DNA of 64,000 nt from Oscillatoriaceae cyanobacterium M7585_C2015_266 (lineage in GTDB: Bacteria > Cyanobacteriota > Cyanobacteriia > Cyanobacteriales > Oscillatoriaceae). Below, one piece after another: positions 47,842-57,085 of the stretch. Positions within the stretch are counted from its first letter, which is position 1. The number at the start of each line of letters is the position of its first letter. The translations under genes and the position numbers were made by a program. The DNA lies in the NCBI GenBank assembly GCA_015295835.1, contig DVEG01000027.1, positions 248,001 to 312,000 on the forward strand, given 5' to 3'. Under the pieces are notes generated by a model. That model had not been told where the DNA came from. It searched no databases and worked only from the letters and a program-made list of their open reading frames with translations.

Positions 47842-48068
47842 TTTAGCTGCCCCCCTGACATTGTCGTAGGGGCGAGAAAGCGCGCTCGCCCTGGAGTGCT
47901 GAGTTTTGTGAAGGGTTAAGGCTGAAGGGAAGAGGTAAAACAGAGATACGCGCTCCGACAAGGAGAGTTTCTACCTTCCAGAACTCACTTTTCACTCTAC
48001 ACTTTTGAATTGTTACTTTTCCCTTCATAACTAAAGTTTTAAATTATTTATTCATTGTTACTTTTCTC

Positions 48069-49655
48069 TCACAAAGTCACTGTGTATGCCTCACGTATAC
48101 CTGCTACTTTTGTTATCTCATTTAAAATACCATCTGGTAAGGGATCGTCAAGGCTGAGAACCATGACGGCATCGCCGCGCACGATTTTGCGACCTACTTG
48201 CATACTGGCAATATTGACATTAAAACTGCCCAAAAGAGAACCAATTTTGCCAATAATTCCTGGCATATCGCGGTGGCGGGTAAACAGCATGTGGTGGCTA
48301 GGAGGTACGTTAATCGGAAACTCATCAATACTCGTGATGCGAATTTCCCCATCTCCTAATAGTGCGCCGGTTACGGCGTGATCTCCCAGAGAACCTTTTG
48401 CTTCCAAGTGTAGCGAGCCGCTGCTGTAGTCGCGAATCGAAGCATCACGAGTTTCAATTACGCGAATGCCTCGCTCTTTGGCTTCTATGCTGGCATTAAC
48501 ATAATTAACTCGTTCCCGCAGGGCTTGAGACAGTAAGCCTTTGAGGGCGGCAACTACTATCGGCTTGCTTTCTATATTGGCAAGCTCTCCCTGAAGTCGC
48601 ACGTTTAGCAACTCGACGCGCCCGCCTGCTAGTTGACCTACTAAATTACCTAGGGTTTCGGCTAGTTGCAAGTAAGGTTTGAGTTTTTCGAGGATGTCGG
48701 GGTATAAGCCGGGGATATTAACTGCTGAACGCGCCGGCAATCCTAGGAGAACGTCGCGAATTTGTTCGGCTACGTCTATGGCAACGTTGATTTGGGCTTC
48801 GGCGGTAGAGGCTCCCAGGTGGGGAGTGAGGATGATTTCTTTACCGAGCGATCGCAGCGGCGAAGTATCTTCCAATGGTTCGTTCTCATATACATCTAAT
48901 GCCGCTCCGGCAATTTTCCCTTCTTTTAAAGCAACTGCCAGCGCTGCCTCATCAATGATGCCGCCCCGAGCGCAGTTTATAATCCTAGCCGTCGGCTTCA
49001 TCTTAGCCAACGCTTCTGCATTAATCAAATTCGTAGTTTCTGGTGTTTTAGGAACATGCAGGGTAATGTAGTCAGCTTCCCGCAGCAGCAAATCCATATC
49101 TACTAAGCGACAGCCCAGTTGTTCGGCGCGCTCTGTGGAAATGAACGGATCGTAGGCTATCAGCCTCATCCCTAGGGCTTTTGCTACCACTGCTACATGG
49201 GAGCCAATTTTCCCCAAACCCACGATACCGAGGGTTTTCTTATACACCTCCGCTCCGATATAACTCTTGCGATCCCACTTGCCACTTTTAACCGACTGAT
49301 TGGCATCGGGAATATACCTCGAAAGCGCCAGCATCATTGCCAGCGCGTGTTCTGCCGCCGCGATTGTGTTGCCTTCCGGAGAATTGACAACCACAATTCC
49401 TTTGCGGGTGGCTGCGGGCACGTCTATATTGTCAACGCCAACACCTGCACGCCCGATGATTTTCAACTGTGTGCCAGCTTCGATAATCTCTTTGGTGACG
49501 CGGGTACCAGAGCGGATCATTAATGCGTCGTATTCCGGTATGAGCCGCACCAGTTCTTTTTCCGAAAGATTCGTTTTGACGTCAACCTGGGCAACTTGAG
49601 AGAGAATGTCGATCCCGGCTTGATCGATGGGATCAGAAACGAGAACTTTTGGCAT
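48069..49655 (-). CDS. serA: D-3-phosphoglycerate dehydrogenase
   Basis: About 528 residues, the long form. The NAD-binding signature is LGIVGLGKIGSHVAVVAKAL. The catalytic residues are in NCARGGIIDEAALA (Arg), DVYENEPLE (Glu) and LTPHLGASTAEAQ (His). After the dehydrogenase core an intervening (ASB) domain and a C-terminal ACT domain (HRDMPGIIGKIGSLLGSFNVNIASMQVG) follow; serine binds there in regulated forms. It catalyses the first step of serine synthesis. The frame is open to a TTG at 49679, but homologues start MPKVLVSDPIDQAG, matching the ATG at 49655. It is likely cotranscribed with prmA. Confidence 0.95.
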   Translation of the reverse strand: MPKVLVSDPIDQAGIDILSQVAQVDVKTNLSEKELVRLIPEYDALMIRSGTRVTKEIIEAGTQLKIIGRAGVGVDNIDVPAATRKGIVVVNSPEGNTIAAAEHALAMMLALSRYIPDANQSVKSGKWDRKSYIGAEVYKKTLGIVGLGKIGSHVAVVAKALGMRLIAYDPFISTERAEQLGCRLVDMDLLLREADYITLHVPKTPETTNLINAEALAKMKPTARIINCARGGIIDEAALAVALKEGKIAGAALDVYENEPLEDTSPLRSLGKEIILTPHLGASTAEAQINVAIDVAEQIRDVLLGLPARSAVNIPGLYPDILEKLKPYLQLAETLGNLVGQLAGGRVELLNVRLQGELANIESKPIVVAALKGLLSQALRERVNYVNASIEAKERGIRVIETRDASIRDYSSGSLHLEAKGSLGDHAVTGALLGDGEIRITSIDEFPINVPPSHHMLFTRHRDMPGIIGKIGSLLGSFNVNIASMQVGRKIVRGDAVMVLSLDDPLPDGILNEITKVAGIREAYTVTL

Positions 49656-50407
49656 GATCGGCTTGAGGGATTGCAACAACTAATAGCAGACTTCACGCCT
49701 TTACGGCAAAAAATGTCTAGTAGGGTTTGGCACAACAGGTAACCCCTCTCCCCATACCTTTGCCGCGGGTTTTTACCCTCGTAAGGGGTAATTCCCGGTG
49801 CGGCGGCAGGGTTATCTTGGCTTTTTTTCGGCTTAGCGGAGTTTTTGAAAAGGACGTATGCGACACGCCCTTACAGGCTAGACGCAATTTTTGCCCTCAC
49901 GCGCGTTTTTCGCTTTGTTTGGGGTTGACGTCACTTACCTCAGGCTGGAAGCTCCGCAATTGCGAGGAGGAAAGCCCCGAAACGCAAATTGATTTACTAT
50001 AATTAGTTTAGGGTTAAGGCACTCCCCCTGGCTTTTCTGTATTAACCTTTTTTGGGGTTGTCTGTAAGCCAGCCCGTAACGCCTAGTTCCTATTCTGGAA
50101 TTAGGGCGAAAGCCTGCAACAGGAGTCTTGGGTAGCTTATGTCCTACTCGCTACTCCCACTTTTGGCTGCAGCAGTAGGTCATTTTAACTGTTATCTGTG
50201 CTAGCGCTGCTGATTTTATCGAAAGTTTTTACTTTTTCCTCTGGGATTTGGCAAGCGCTCGCTTTCTCGCTACGGTCCACCCCCCGGGGCCTTAAAATAT
50301 ACTTTCTATACCAGTCTCTTCATCCTACTGGTATACTAGGGATGGTTTATATTTAATATTTAATAATAAAAATAAAAATTAAAAAAGAATCCCATACCCC
50401 CTCTAAT
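49656..50407. other. Long intergenic region with many strong inverted repeats, possible structured RNA
   Basis: 752 bp between divergent genes with no plausible protein. It has many stems. GCCGCGGG (49762-49769) faces CCCGGTGCGGC (49794-49804) around TTACCC/GGGGTAA. CTCCGCAATTGCG lies near 49950-49963 and pairs with its own second half. CTGGCTT (about 50029-50035) faces AAGCCAG (about 50067-50073). CCTAGTTCC faces GGAATTAGG near 50081-50105, with one wobble pair. The GC-rich character differs from other gaps in this window. It may encode a non-coding RNA on the plus strand. I cannot match it to a known family. Confidence 0.45.
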
Positions 50408-50923
50408 ATGAACTATCTCGTCGCCGTCTTGCCAGATCGCATCCGCGCTGAAGCTGCTTATGTCGCCCTAGAAAAAGAAGGCTTGCCTATGGAACAAGTC
50501 GCTATTCTAGGTAAGGGCTATAAAAGCGCTGACGAATATGGCTTGATTGATCCCAACGAACAAGCCCGCAAACAAGCGAAACTAATGGCCACATGGCTGG
50601 TGCCGTTTGGATTTGCTGCCGGCGTTACTTTCAGTGTGATTACTGGCTTGCAAACTTTTGCCTGGGCTGGCGAACTCGGTAATCATCTGATTGGCGGTTT
50701 GCTCGGTGCTATTTCTGGTGCAATGGGTAGTATTTTTGTCGGCGGCGGAGTAGGCTTGTTGGTAGGCAGTGGCGACGCTTTGCCTTACCGCAACCGCTTG
50801 AATGCTGGCAAATACTTGATTGTCGTTAAGGGCTCTGAAAATATCACACGTCAAGCTACTCGCATCTTGCGCCAGTTTGAGCCGGAAAATCTCCAAGGCT
50901 ATGATGCCCCTGGCACTTTGTGA
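50408..50923 (+). CDS. Conserved cyanobacterial membrane protein
   Basis: 171 residues. The first 55 residues look like a small alpha/beta domain (MNYLVAVLPDRIRAEAAYVALEKEG, YKSADEYGLID). Two hydrophobic Gly-rich helices follow (about 60-80 and 92-125, the latter HLIGGLLGAISGAMGSIFVGG and GVGLLVGS). A short cytoplasmic tail ends the protein (YLIVVKGSENITRQATRILRQ). The pattern is that of general-stress-type glycine-zipper membrane proteins. I recall similar proteins in many cyanobacteria without a known role. It is monocistronic and divergent from serA across a 750-bp gap. Start ATG at 50408. Confidence 0.82.
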   Translation: MNYLVAVLPDRIRAEAAYVALEKEGLPMEQVAILGKGYKSADEYGLIDPNEQARKQAKLMATWLVPFGFAAGVTFSVITGLQTFAWAGELGNHLIGGLLGAISGAMGSIFVGGGVGLLVGSGDALPYRNRLNAGKYLIVVKGSENITRQATRILRQFEPENLQGYDAPGTL

Positions 50924-51087
50924 TTCCACTTGCTTTTTTTTCAGTTTTAAGGAAAATGACAAGGGGTATTTTCAATTATCATTTTCAATTATCAATTTAT
51001 TTAATATTAATTTGAAAAATTTTCTAATTATTATTAATTAATAAATGAAATAAAAAAATGTGTTTCTTTTGTTTCCCATCAACCAAC

Positions 51088-51708
51088 TCACCCTTGAACC
51101 CCTTCTCCTGTTTCTGTATCTGCTGACTCAGCTAACTGAAACATTAATCCTACTCGTTTGATAGCCATGGCGACGGCTTGGTTGATAGACATTCGCGCTC
51201 GCCCAAGATATGGATCTATCGCCGCGATCGTTATAGAGAAATCAGAAAAATTGGGGGCTAAAAACCCATTGGCGATCGCCTCCTGAGTTTGGCACACAAC
51301 CTCTGGCATTATTTGCTTGTGACGGATGCACGCTGCTAACTCTAATTGACCTTGCTTATTTTTAACAGTTGCAAAACCAAACAACCGACAAATAGTCGGA
51401 CGCCAGGAATACATCGAACAGCGACCATTACCTTTGATCACAGGATCAGGACGATAAAAAACGCATATAGAGTTACCACTTTCCTCCAACCTTTCTAACC
51501 ACATCAGAGCTTCTCCCCGACGGAACAATTCCAGCGCTAAAGGCAACACCTCTAAAGGCGTCGCCTCAACATCAGGATTTTCACAGCACTGACCACATCC
51601 AGAGGGGCATTGCAACCCCGTTGCAGCCTGCAACGCAGCGGTTTGCTCATCTATTTGCCGATACAATAAGAAAACTTTTTCTGCTAGTTGAGAAATAGCT
51701 GCGAGCAA
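51088..51708 (-). CDS. YkgJ family cysteine-cluster protein
   Basis: 206 residues. The family pattern of cysteines is CPSGCGQCCENPDVEATPLE near the N-terminus, then CVFYRP, GRCSMYSWRPTICRLFG and CIRHK. These Cys residues probably bind zinc or an iron-sulphur cluster, as proposed for YkgJ (PF03692). A C-terminal section (SITIAAIDPYLGRARMSINQ) completes the protein. Function is unknown; proteins of this family have been linked to redox or metal handling. No membrane segments are seen. It is alone between two plus-strand genes. Start codon TTG at 51708 (complement CAA) is taken because no ATG occurs earlier in frame; the exact start is uncertain. Confidence 0.85.
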   Translation of the reverse strand: MLAAISQLAEKVFLLYRQIDEQTAALQAATGLQCPSGCGQCCENPDVEATPLEVLPLALELFRRGEALMWLERLEESGNSICVFYRPDPVIKGNGRCSMYSWRPTICRLFGFATVKNKQGQLELAACIRHKQIMPEVVCQTQEAIANGFLAPNFSDFSITIAAIDPYLGRARMSINQAVAMAIKRVGLMFQLAESADTETGEGVQG

Positions 51709-51978
51709 CTAAACGTCACCTCCATTGAGCAGTTATTTGACTATCAGTCTCTTCCATACTTATTATGATAGGGAACATTTCAACAAAACACACTATCACG
51801 CTTAGCGAGCGCTTATCATCGTCACTAGCAGAAATTACCAACTCACTGAGGAAAATTCAATCCAATCAGCTTAAAATTTAAACAGAAACAAAATTGCAAA
51901 CGCGCTCAGCAGTGAGAGTAAGCAGCAGGGGCGGGGCGTGAGTTTACAAATAGCACAGGCGATTTAGGAAGCACTGTG

Positions 51979-52353
51979 ATGGCCAAAATTTTAATCGTGG
52001 ACGACTCCAATATGTCCAGAAAACTGATGCGCAAGATTCTTCAGACAGAAGGGCATGAAGTAATCGAAGCGACAGACGGATTGACAGCCCTTGAGACATA
52101 TTTGCTCGAAAAGCCAGATCTAGTTTTAATAGACTTGCTCATGCCCGACATGCAGGGAACAGAGGTGCTAGCAAAATTGCGCCAACTCGATGACAAAGCG
52201 CAAGTGATTGTCGCCAGCGCCGATCTCCAGGATTTAACCCGCGCTAGCGTTGAAGCGGCAGGAGCGGTAGGTTACATCACCAAACCATTTGTCGCCTCCA
52301 ACGTGCTAAAAATAGTCAACAGCGTACTTCAAGGCATCAAAAAAGTTTTATGA
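51979..52353 (+). CDS. CheY-like response regulator (single receiver domain)
   Basis: 124 residues, one receiver domain with no output module. The acidic pair is in LIVDDSNMSRK, the phospho-acceptor Asp in LVLIDLLMPDMQG (Asp52 from the ATG at 51979) and the Lys in YITKPF. The frame also allows a GTG at 51976, directly before the ATG. It ends with an ATGA overlap with the next gene (52350), which encodes a CheC-type phosphatase. Such a pairing suggests the phosphatase acts on this CheY. Partner kinase candidate: the hybrid kinase downstream in the same operon. The output is unknown; type IV pilus motility is a common use in cyanobacteria. Confidence 0.93.
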   Translation: MAKILIVDDSNMSRKLMRKILQTEGHEVIEATDGLTALETYLLEKPDLVLIDLLMPDMQGTEVLAKLRQLDDKAQVIVASADLQDLTRASVEAAGAVGYITKPFVASNVLKIVNSVLQGIKKVL

Positions 52354-52970
52354 TTACACTCACAGAAAAACAGCGGGATGCCTTAAGTGAATTAATTAAT
52401 ATCGGCTTTGCACGCACCGCTGCCTCACTCTCAGATATCACTGGCCACCGCGTTTTTCTGGAGGTGCCGCAAGTTTCTATTGTTTCCATTGAAGAACTCG
52501 CTTCTAAACTTGCTACTTATGTGCAGGGAGAAGTAGCCACCGTACAGCAAATTTTCACCGGCGCAGTATCAGGCAACGCCCTTTTACTACTCAACTATGA
52601 TGGGGCAGTGACGCTTGCGGATTTGGTGACACCAGAGGGCGGCGGTGTCAGCCGTCGTCTAGATGCTTCGGCAGCAGAAGTACTAACCGAAATCGGCAAT
52701 ATCCTACTCAATGCTTGTCTCAGTGTATTTGGCAATCTACTAAAAATTCAAATCTCCTTTACGGTTCCGCATTTACACTTAGACGCCCTCGACGGATTGC
52801 TTCATTCTTTAGTAATTGAGCGGGAGGAAATGCGCTATGCAATGGTGGTATATACTGGTTTCCAGATGCGGGATAATTCGGTGAATGGCTATCTCGTTCT
52901 GGTTTTAAGCGTTGTCTCCTTAGAGAAATTACTATTAGCAGTGGAGAACTGGGCAGATGTGGAGACATAA
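52350..52970 (+). CDS. cheC: CheC-type response-regulator phosphatase
   Basis: 206 residues. CheC active sites follow the pattern D/S-x3-E-x2-N-x22-P. The first site is Asp10, Glu14, Asn17 and Pro40. The second is at about 110-140 (TEIGN ... TVP) with the same 22-residue spacing but Glu in place of the first Asp/Ser. Both sites therefore keep Glu and Asn. CheC hydrolyses CheY-P in chemotaxis of Bacillus-type systems. It is rare in cyanobacteria, where CheX or CheZ-like proteins are more usual (from memory). It lies in a tight operon: 4-bp overlap with the CheY gene upstream and 14-bp overlap with the hybrid kinase downstream. Start ATG at 52350. Confidence 0.88.
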   Translation: MITLTEKQRDALSELINIGFARTAASLSDITGHRVFLEVPQVSIVSIEELASKLATYVQGEVATVQQIFTGAVSGNALLLLNYDGAVTLADLVTPEGGGVSRRLDASAAEVLTEIGNILLNACLSVFGNLLKIQISFTVPHLHLDALDGLLHSLVIEREEMRYAMVVYTGFQMRDNSVNGYLVLVLSVVSLEKLLLAVENWADVET

Positions 52971-55389
52971 AACCCCAGCACAATGGAAAAATAAAAAAGA
53001 ATTTAAGAAAATTGATGAAGAAAAAAACCCTAAAAAAGAAATGGGTAATGCAGAAATACAGTTCAACCAGGCATTGCTGCATTGGCTGAACGATTTAGCT
53101 GATCGAGGGATTGTCGCGACTGATGCTAATCTGAAAATTATCAGTTGGAATCGCTGGCTAGAAATCCACAGCGGCTTAAGCGCAAGACAAACCATCGGGC
53201 GAGAATTGTTCGATGTCTATCCCGAACTAATCGAGCGACGACTTGATCGATTTTACTATCAGGCACTCGGCGGGCAAGTGGCAATTCTCTCCCAGCGCTT
53301 ACACCACTATTTGCTGCCAATGCCGCCCTCTGGTAGCGGGGAATCGTCGCAAATGCTGCAAAGCGCTCGCATTGTGCCGCTTACTGAAAATGAACAAGTT
53401 GTAGGCACGATTACGGTTATCGAAGATGTGACGGAAAGGGTACTCCGGGAAACAGAGCTCCAACGTCAAATTCAGCAGTTAGAACGTACGGAGGCGGCAT
53501 TGCGCTCAACTCAGGCAAGATTACAGCACTTGCTCTCATCTAGCCCAGTAGTGATTTATAGCTGCCAACCTAATCAAGATTATACTCTAACTTTCATCAG
53601 CGATAATATTACTGAACGTCTGGGGTACAAACCGGAAGAACTCCTGGAAAATAGCAGTTTCTGGCTTGAGCTTGTACACCCTGACGATGCGCTTTACGTT
53701 GGCGAGGAAATCTCCCGCCTCATGAAACAGGGGCATAATTTAATCGAATATCGCTTTCGTCACAAAGACGGCTCCTATCGCTGGATTTGTGATCAAATGA
53801 AATTGATATACAATCCAGCAGGTGAGGTAGAGGAGATTGTAGGAACTATTCACGATATAAGCGAGCGCAAAATTGCTCAAGAACAAATCCGAGAACAAGC
53901 TGCTCTCCTCGATATCGCTACAGATGCTATTTTCGTTCGCGACTTAGAAAATAGAATTTTATTTTGGAATAAAGGGGCGGAAAAATTGTATGGCTGGAAT
54001 GGTTCAGAAGCCATAGGTAAAATTTTTGATGAACTTTTGGAAAGTAACAAAATAATAAATATAAACAACAAAAATTGGCAAGAAGCTGATAAAATTGTAC
54101 TAGAAAAAGGCTTTTGGGAAGGGGAATTGTGTCAAGTGACAAAAGATGGCAAGGAAGTGATAGTATCGAGTCGTTGGAATTTAGTACGCGATCGCACTGG
54201 AAAACCAAAATCTATCCTCGCCGTCAATACAGATATCACCGAAAAAAAACAACTTGAAGCCCAATTTTTACGCGCCCAACGCATGGAAAGTATCGGCACT
54301 TTGGCTAGTGGCATTGCTCACGACTTAAATAATATATTGACACCGATTTTAGGAGCTGTTAAACTTCTAGAATTTGAACTGCCCGCAGAAAAGCGTCGGC
54401 AACTGATCGAGATGATCGAAAATAATACATTACGCGGAGCTGATTTAATCAAACAAGTGCTGTCGTTTGCTAAAGGATTAGAAGGGCAGCAAACATTGGT
54501 GCAAATAAAACATTTAATCGAAGAAATTAAAGTAATTGTTCGCGAAGCTTTTCCAAAATCTATAGAATTTACTACAGATATTCCTTCAGAAATTTTGCCT
54601 ATTTATGGCGATCCTACACAACTGCATCAAATCTTAATGAATCTTTGCGTAAACGCTCGCGATGCTATGCCAGATGGCGGTATACTAACAATCTCAGCTC
54701 GCAATATTTATATTGACAGTAACTATGTCTCAGTTAATTTAGATGCTAAAATAGGTAATTACGTAGTATTAAGTGTTTCCGATACAGGAAAAGGCATTGA
54801 ACCGGAAATATTAGAAAGAATTTTTGAACCGTTTTTTACAACAAAAGAAGGAAAAGGAACAGGTTTAGGCTTGTCAACAGTACGGGGAATTGTCAAAAAT
54901 CATGGTGGTTTTATACGGGTGTATAGTCAAGTAGGCAAAGGCTCTGAATTTAAAGTGTACTTACCAGCAGCAGAAACGACTGAAATTAAAACAGAATCAG
55001 AAGTTGAACTTCCCTGCGGAGGCGGAGACTTAATTCTCGTAGTTGATGACGAAGCAACAGTGCGAGAAATAGCTCAAGTAATCTTACAAAAATACAACTA
55101 CCAAGTTTTGACAGCAAGTGATGGCATGGAAGCATTAGCAGTGTATGCAAAACACCAAGATAAAATTCGCGCAGTGCTGCTCGATTTGATGATGCCATGT
55201 CTGGATGGAAAAAATACTATTTGTGCGTTGCGTCAAATTAATCCAAACGTAAAAATTATTGCAGTAAGCGGGCTTTCTGCTAAGGGAGTAGCTGCTGAGG
55301 CTGTGAGTTTAGGAGCGATAAACTTTTTGCCTAAACCTTATACAACTAGGGAATTATTAAAAGCATTACAAGAAGCATGTAAAAGTTAG
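52957..55389 (+). CDS. PAS-domain hybrid histidine kinase with C-terminal receiver
   Basis: 810 residues, soluble. A basic 30-residue N-terminus is followed by three PAS domains at about 40-155 (RGIVATDANLKIISWNRWLE), 185-300 (PVVIYSCQPNQDYTLTFISD, with GTIHDISERK) and 310-425 (TDAIFVRDLENRILFWNKGA). The HisKA-type helix has His455 in SIGTLASGIAHDLNNILTPI, of the His-Asp-Leu-Asn-Asn type, distinct from the HELRTP type elsewhere here. The HATPase boxes are NLCVNARDAM, DTGKGI and KGTGLGLSTV. A receiver ends the protein with Asp743 in LLDLMMPCLDG. The gene overlaps cheC by 14 bp, completing the CheY-CheC-kinase operon. PAS ligands are unknown. Start ATG at 52957. Confidence 0.94.
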   Translation: MWRHKTPAQWKNKKEFKKIDEEKNPKKEMGNAEIQFNQALLHWLNDLADRGIVATDANLKIISWNRWLEIHSGLSARQTIGRELFDVYPELIERRLDRFYYQALGGQVAILSQRLHHYLLPMPPSGSGESSQMLQSARIVPLTENEQVVGTITVIEDVTERVLRETELQRQIQQLERTEAALRSTQARLQHLLSSSPVVIYSCQPNQDYTLTFISDNITERLGYKPEELLENSSFWLELVHPDDALYVGEEISRLMKQGHNLIEYRFRHKDGSYRWICDQMKLIYNPAGEVEEIVGTIHDISERKIAQEQIREQAALLDIATDAIFVRDLENRILFWNKGAEKLYGWNGSEAIGKIFDELLESNKIININNKNWQEADKIVLEKGFWEGELCQVTKDGKEVIVSSRWNLVRDRTGKPKSILAVNTDITEKKQLEAQFLRAQRMESIGTLASGIAHDLNNILTPILGAVKLLEFELPAEKRRQLIEMIENNTLRGADLIKQVLSFAKGLEGQQTLVQIKHLIEEIKVIVREAFPKSIEFTTDIPSEILPIYGDPTQLHQILMNLCVNARDAMPDGGILTISARNIYIDSNYVSVNLDAKIGNYVVLSVSDTGKGIEPEILERIFEPFFTTKEGKGTGLGLSTVRGIVKNHGGFIRVYSQVGKGSEFKVYLPAAETTEIKTESEVELPCGGGDLILVVDDEATVREIAQVILQKYNYQVLTASDGMEALAVYAKHQDKIRAVLLDLMMPCLDGKNTICALRQINPNVKIIAVSGLSAKGVAAEAVSLGAINFLPKPYTTRELLKALQEACKS

Positions 55390-55461
55390 AATAGAGGGAA
55401 GAGGAAAAGGTGGATAATGCTATAATAATTATAGTGCCGTGAAAAGTAAAAACTATAGGCA

Positions 55462-56241
55462 ATGCTACCAAAGGAAGAATTATTAAAAGGCGTCGAAAAT
55501 CGCGATTGTGTGGCGAGAGTAATCGACAAAGCCGAACAAGCTCTAAAAACATGGAAAATAGTGCAAACAGATTTTCTATCGCCGCCAGAAGTGATGGAAA
55601 GTCAGCAGGCACTAAAACAATTGACAGAAATACACCTAGTTTCTTGGGGGGGCTACCCACAAGCAGAAAGACAAAGGTTAGCTATCGCACGAGAGGAATT
55701 ACCTCTCGAACCTACTCAGGTGCAAGTAGTAGTTTTAGAAATTGCAGGTAATTTTCTTTTCGATCCTGCTAACCACCGGGATTTTCTGGGGGCAATTTTG
55801 GCAACAGGAATCGTACGAGATAAAGTAGGAGATATTATCGTACTGGGGGAGCGGGGAGCACAGGCTATTGTCGTGCCAGAAATGGCAGAATTTCTAGAAA
55901 TGGAACTCAAACAAGTGCGCTCAGTGCCGGTAAAAACTCAGCGCATAGACGCTAGGGAATTAAAAGTAAAAGAACCGAAAAAGAAAGAGATGACAACTGT
56001 AGAAGCCTCTCTACGCTTAGATGCGCTCGCTTCGGCTGGTTTTGGCATGTCTCGCAGCAAAATGGCAGATTTAATTAATAACGGCGACGTGCGCGTTAAC
56101 TGGAAAGAAATTACCGAAAGCAGCTATCAACTCAAACCGGGAGATTTAATCGCTATTCGCGGCAAAGGGCGTTTAGAAATTGGGGAAATCTCTGTAACTA
56201 AAAAAGATCGCTATCGCGTGCAGCTCACTCGTTATATGTAA
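55462..56241 (+). CDS. Photosystem II S4 domain protein
   Basis: 259 residues, similar to YlmH and named PSII_S4 in cyanobacteria (TIGR03069 type). The N-terminal part has GVENRDCVARVIDKAEQA and LVSWGGYPQAERQRLAIARE. The middle contains GAILATGIVRDKVGDIIVLG. The S4 RNA-binding domain is at about 180-245 (LRLDALASAGFGMSRSKMAD, then INNGDVRVNW). YlmH-type proteins act on stalled ribosomes; in cyanobacteria a link to photosystem II was proposed. The 3' end overlaps by 17 bp the end of the methyltransferase gene on the other strand. Start ATG at 55462. Confidence 0.92.
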   Translation: MLPKEELLKGVENRDCVARVIDKAEQALKTWKIVQTDFLSPPEVMESQQALKQLTEIHLVSWGGYPQAERQRLAIAREELPLEPTQVQVVVLEIAGNFLFDPANHRDFLGAILATGIVRDKVGDIIVLGERGAQAIVVPEMAEFLEMELKQVRSVPVKTQRIDARELKVKEPKKKEMTTVEASLRLDALASAGFGMSRSKMADLINNGDVRVNWKEITESSYQLKPGDLIAIRGKGRLEIGEISVTKKDRYRVQLTRYM

Positions 56242-57085
56242 AAAAACGGTGATGGGTAATAGATAATACATTACCCATTACCGAACTGACTAACCGATTA
56301 TAGAAAATACTTTCTCCTCTGCAGCCTTTTTTGTCACAGATGTCGTAGAGCCGATAAGCTAATAAACGTATCAGCTTAGCGAAAGACAAGCAGAATCGGG
56401 ATAATAATTCTGCCGCACTCTTTTCTCCGTTTTTATCTAAAACTTGAATCAAATATTGCGTCACTTTCCAAATACTTTCTTTCCCAAAATCATTTTCTTC
56501 TTTGCTGAAAACTAATTCTTCGCGTTTCAGAAGTCGCACTTTGTCACCTTGTAAAGATATTAAACCTGCCGCGATTAATTTTTGAATTGAGGTATGTTTT
56601 GCCTTACAGAGAATTTCAGCTTCTGTCAATAATCCTTGATTAAATTTATACTTTTCAAACCAACCTAATACCCAACGCGTCTCACTGTCAAATTCTGTTT
56701 CTAGCGCTGCTGCAAATGCATTGGAAATTTCTGCGATCGCTTGCAGGGCAGCCCGTACAGACATACAGGTGCCGTCTGATTCAATAATTTTTTCGTAGCG
56801 AGAAAAAACCACCATACCGGCTCCTATACAAGCTTGTGATAAATCTACCGGAGGAATATTTTGAGAATATAGGTTTTTGAGAACATTAGGCAGAAAAGAT
56901 ACCAACTCTGCTCTGAAGCGATCGCCTGTTACGATAGGTGCCGATTGTGAGCGTGGGCGGCAGACAAGAATAATAGAAGAAGTAAGAGCATTGGTACCAG
57001 TAGCAATCGTGCGATTACTCATTTCTGTCCGCACTGGCCATGTAGCAGTTATGGAAAAGCCTGCTTTAATTAAAGCTTCTAGCAT
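56225..57085 (-). CDS. DUF1156 DNA methyltransferase, C-terminal part separated by a frameshift
   Basis: 286 residues that do not form an independent protein but continue the gene at 57079-59145. In the shifted frame the residues before Met1 read VISSIGWESMLEALIKAGFS, which is the normal continuation of this family after the YYAFKQ strand. The piece includes TNALTSSIILVCRPR and a helical C-terminal domain. The two frames overlap by 7 bp, and the shift falls on an A9 run (complement of 57114-57122). Moving one base back on that run joins both frames without a gap. So the coding sequence is either frameshifted, translated by slippage, or affected by a sequencing error. No ribosome site precedes its ATG. 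The 3' end overlaps the PSII S4 gene by 17 bp. Confidence 0.85.
   Translation of the reverse strand: MLEALIKAGFSITATWPVRTEMSNRTIATGTNALTSSIILVCRPRSQSAPIVTGDRFRAELVSFLPNVLKNLYSQNIPPVDLSQACIGAGMVVFSRYEKIIESDGTCMSVRAALQAIAEISNAFAAALETEFDSETRWVLGWFEKYKFNQGLLTEAEILCKAKHTSIQKLIAAGLISLQGDKVRLLKREELVFSKEENDFGKESIWKVTQYLIQVLDKNGEKSAAELLSRFCLSFAKLIRLLAYRLYDICDKKGCRGESIFYNRLVSSVMGNVLSITHHRFFTYNE

Noticed and set aside
49727-50002. 91-codon plus-strand frame in the serA upstream gap
   Set aside because: It runs through strong inverted repeats, has no motif and no ribosome site; the region looks like structured RNA or spacer.
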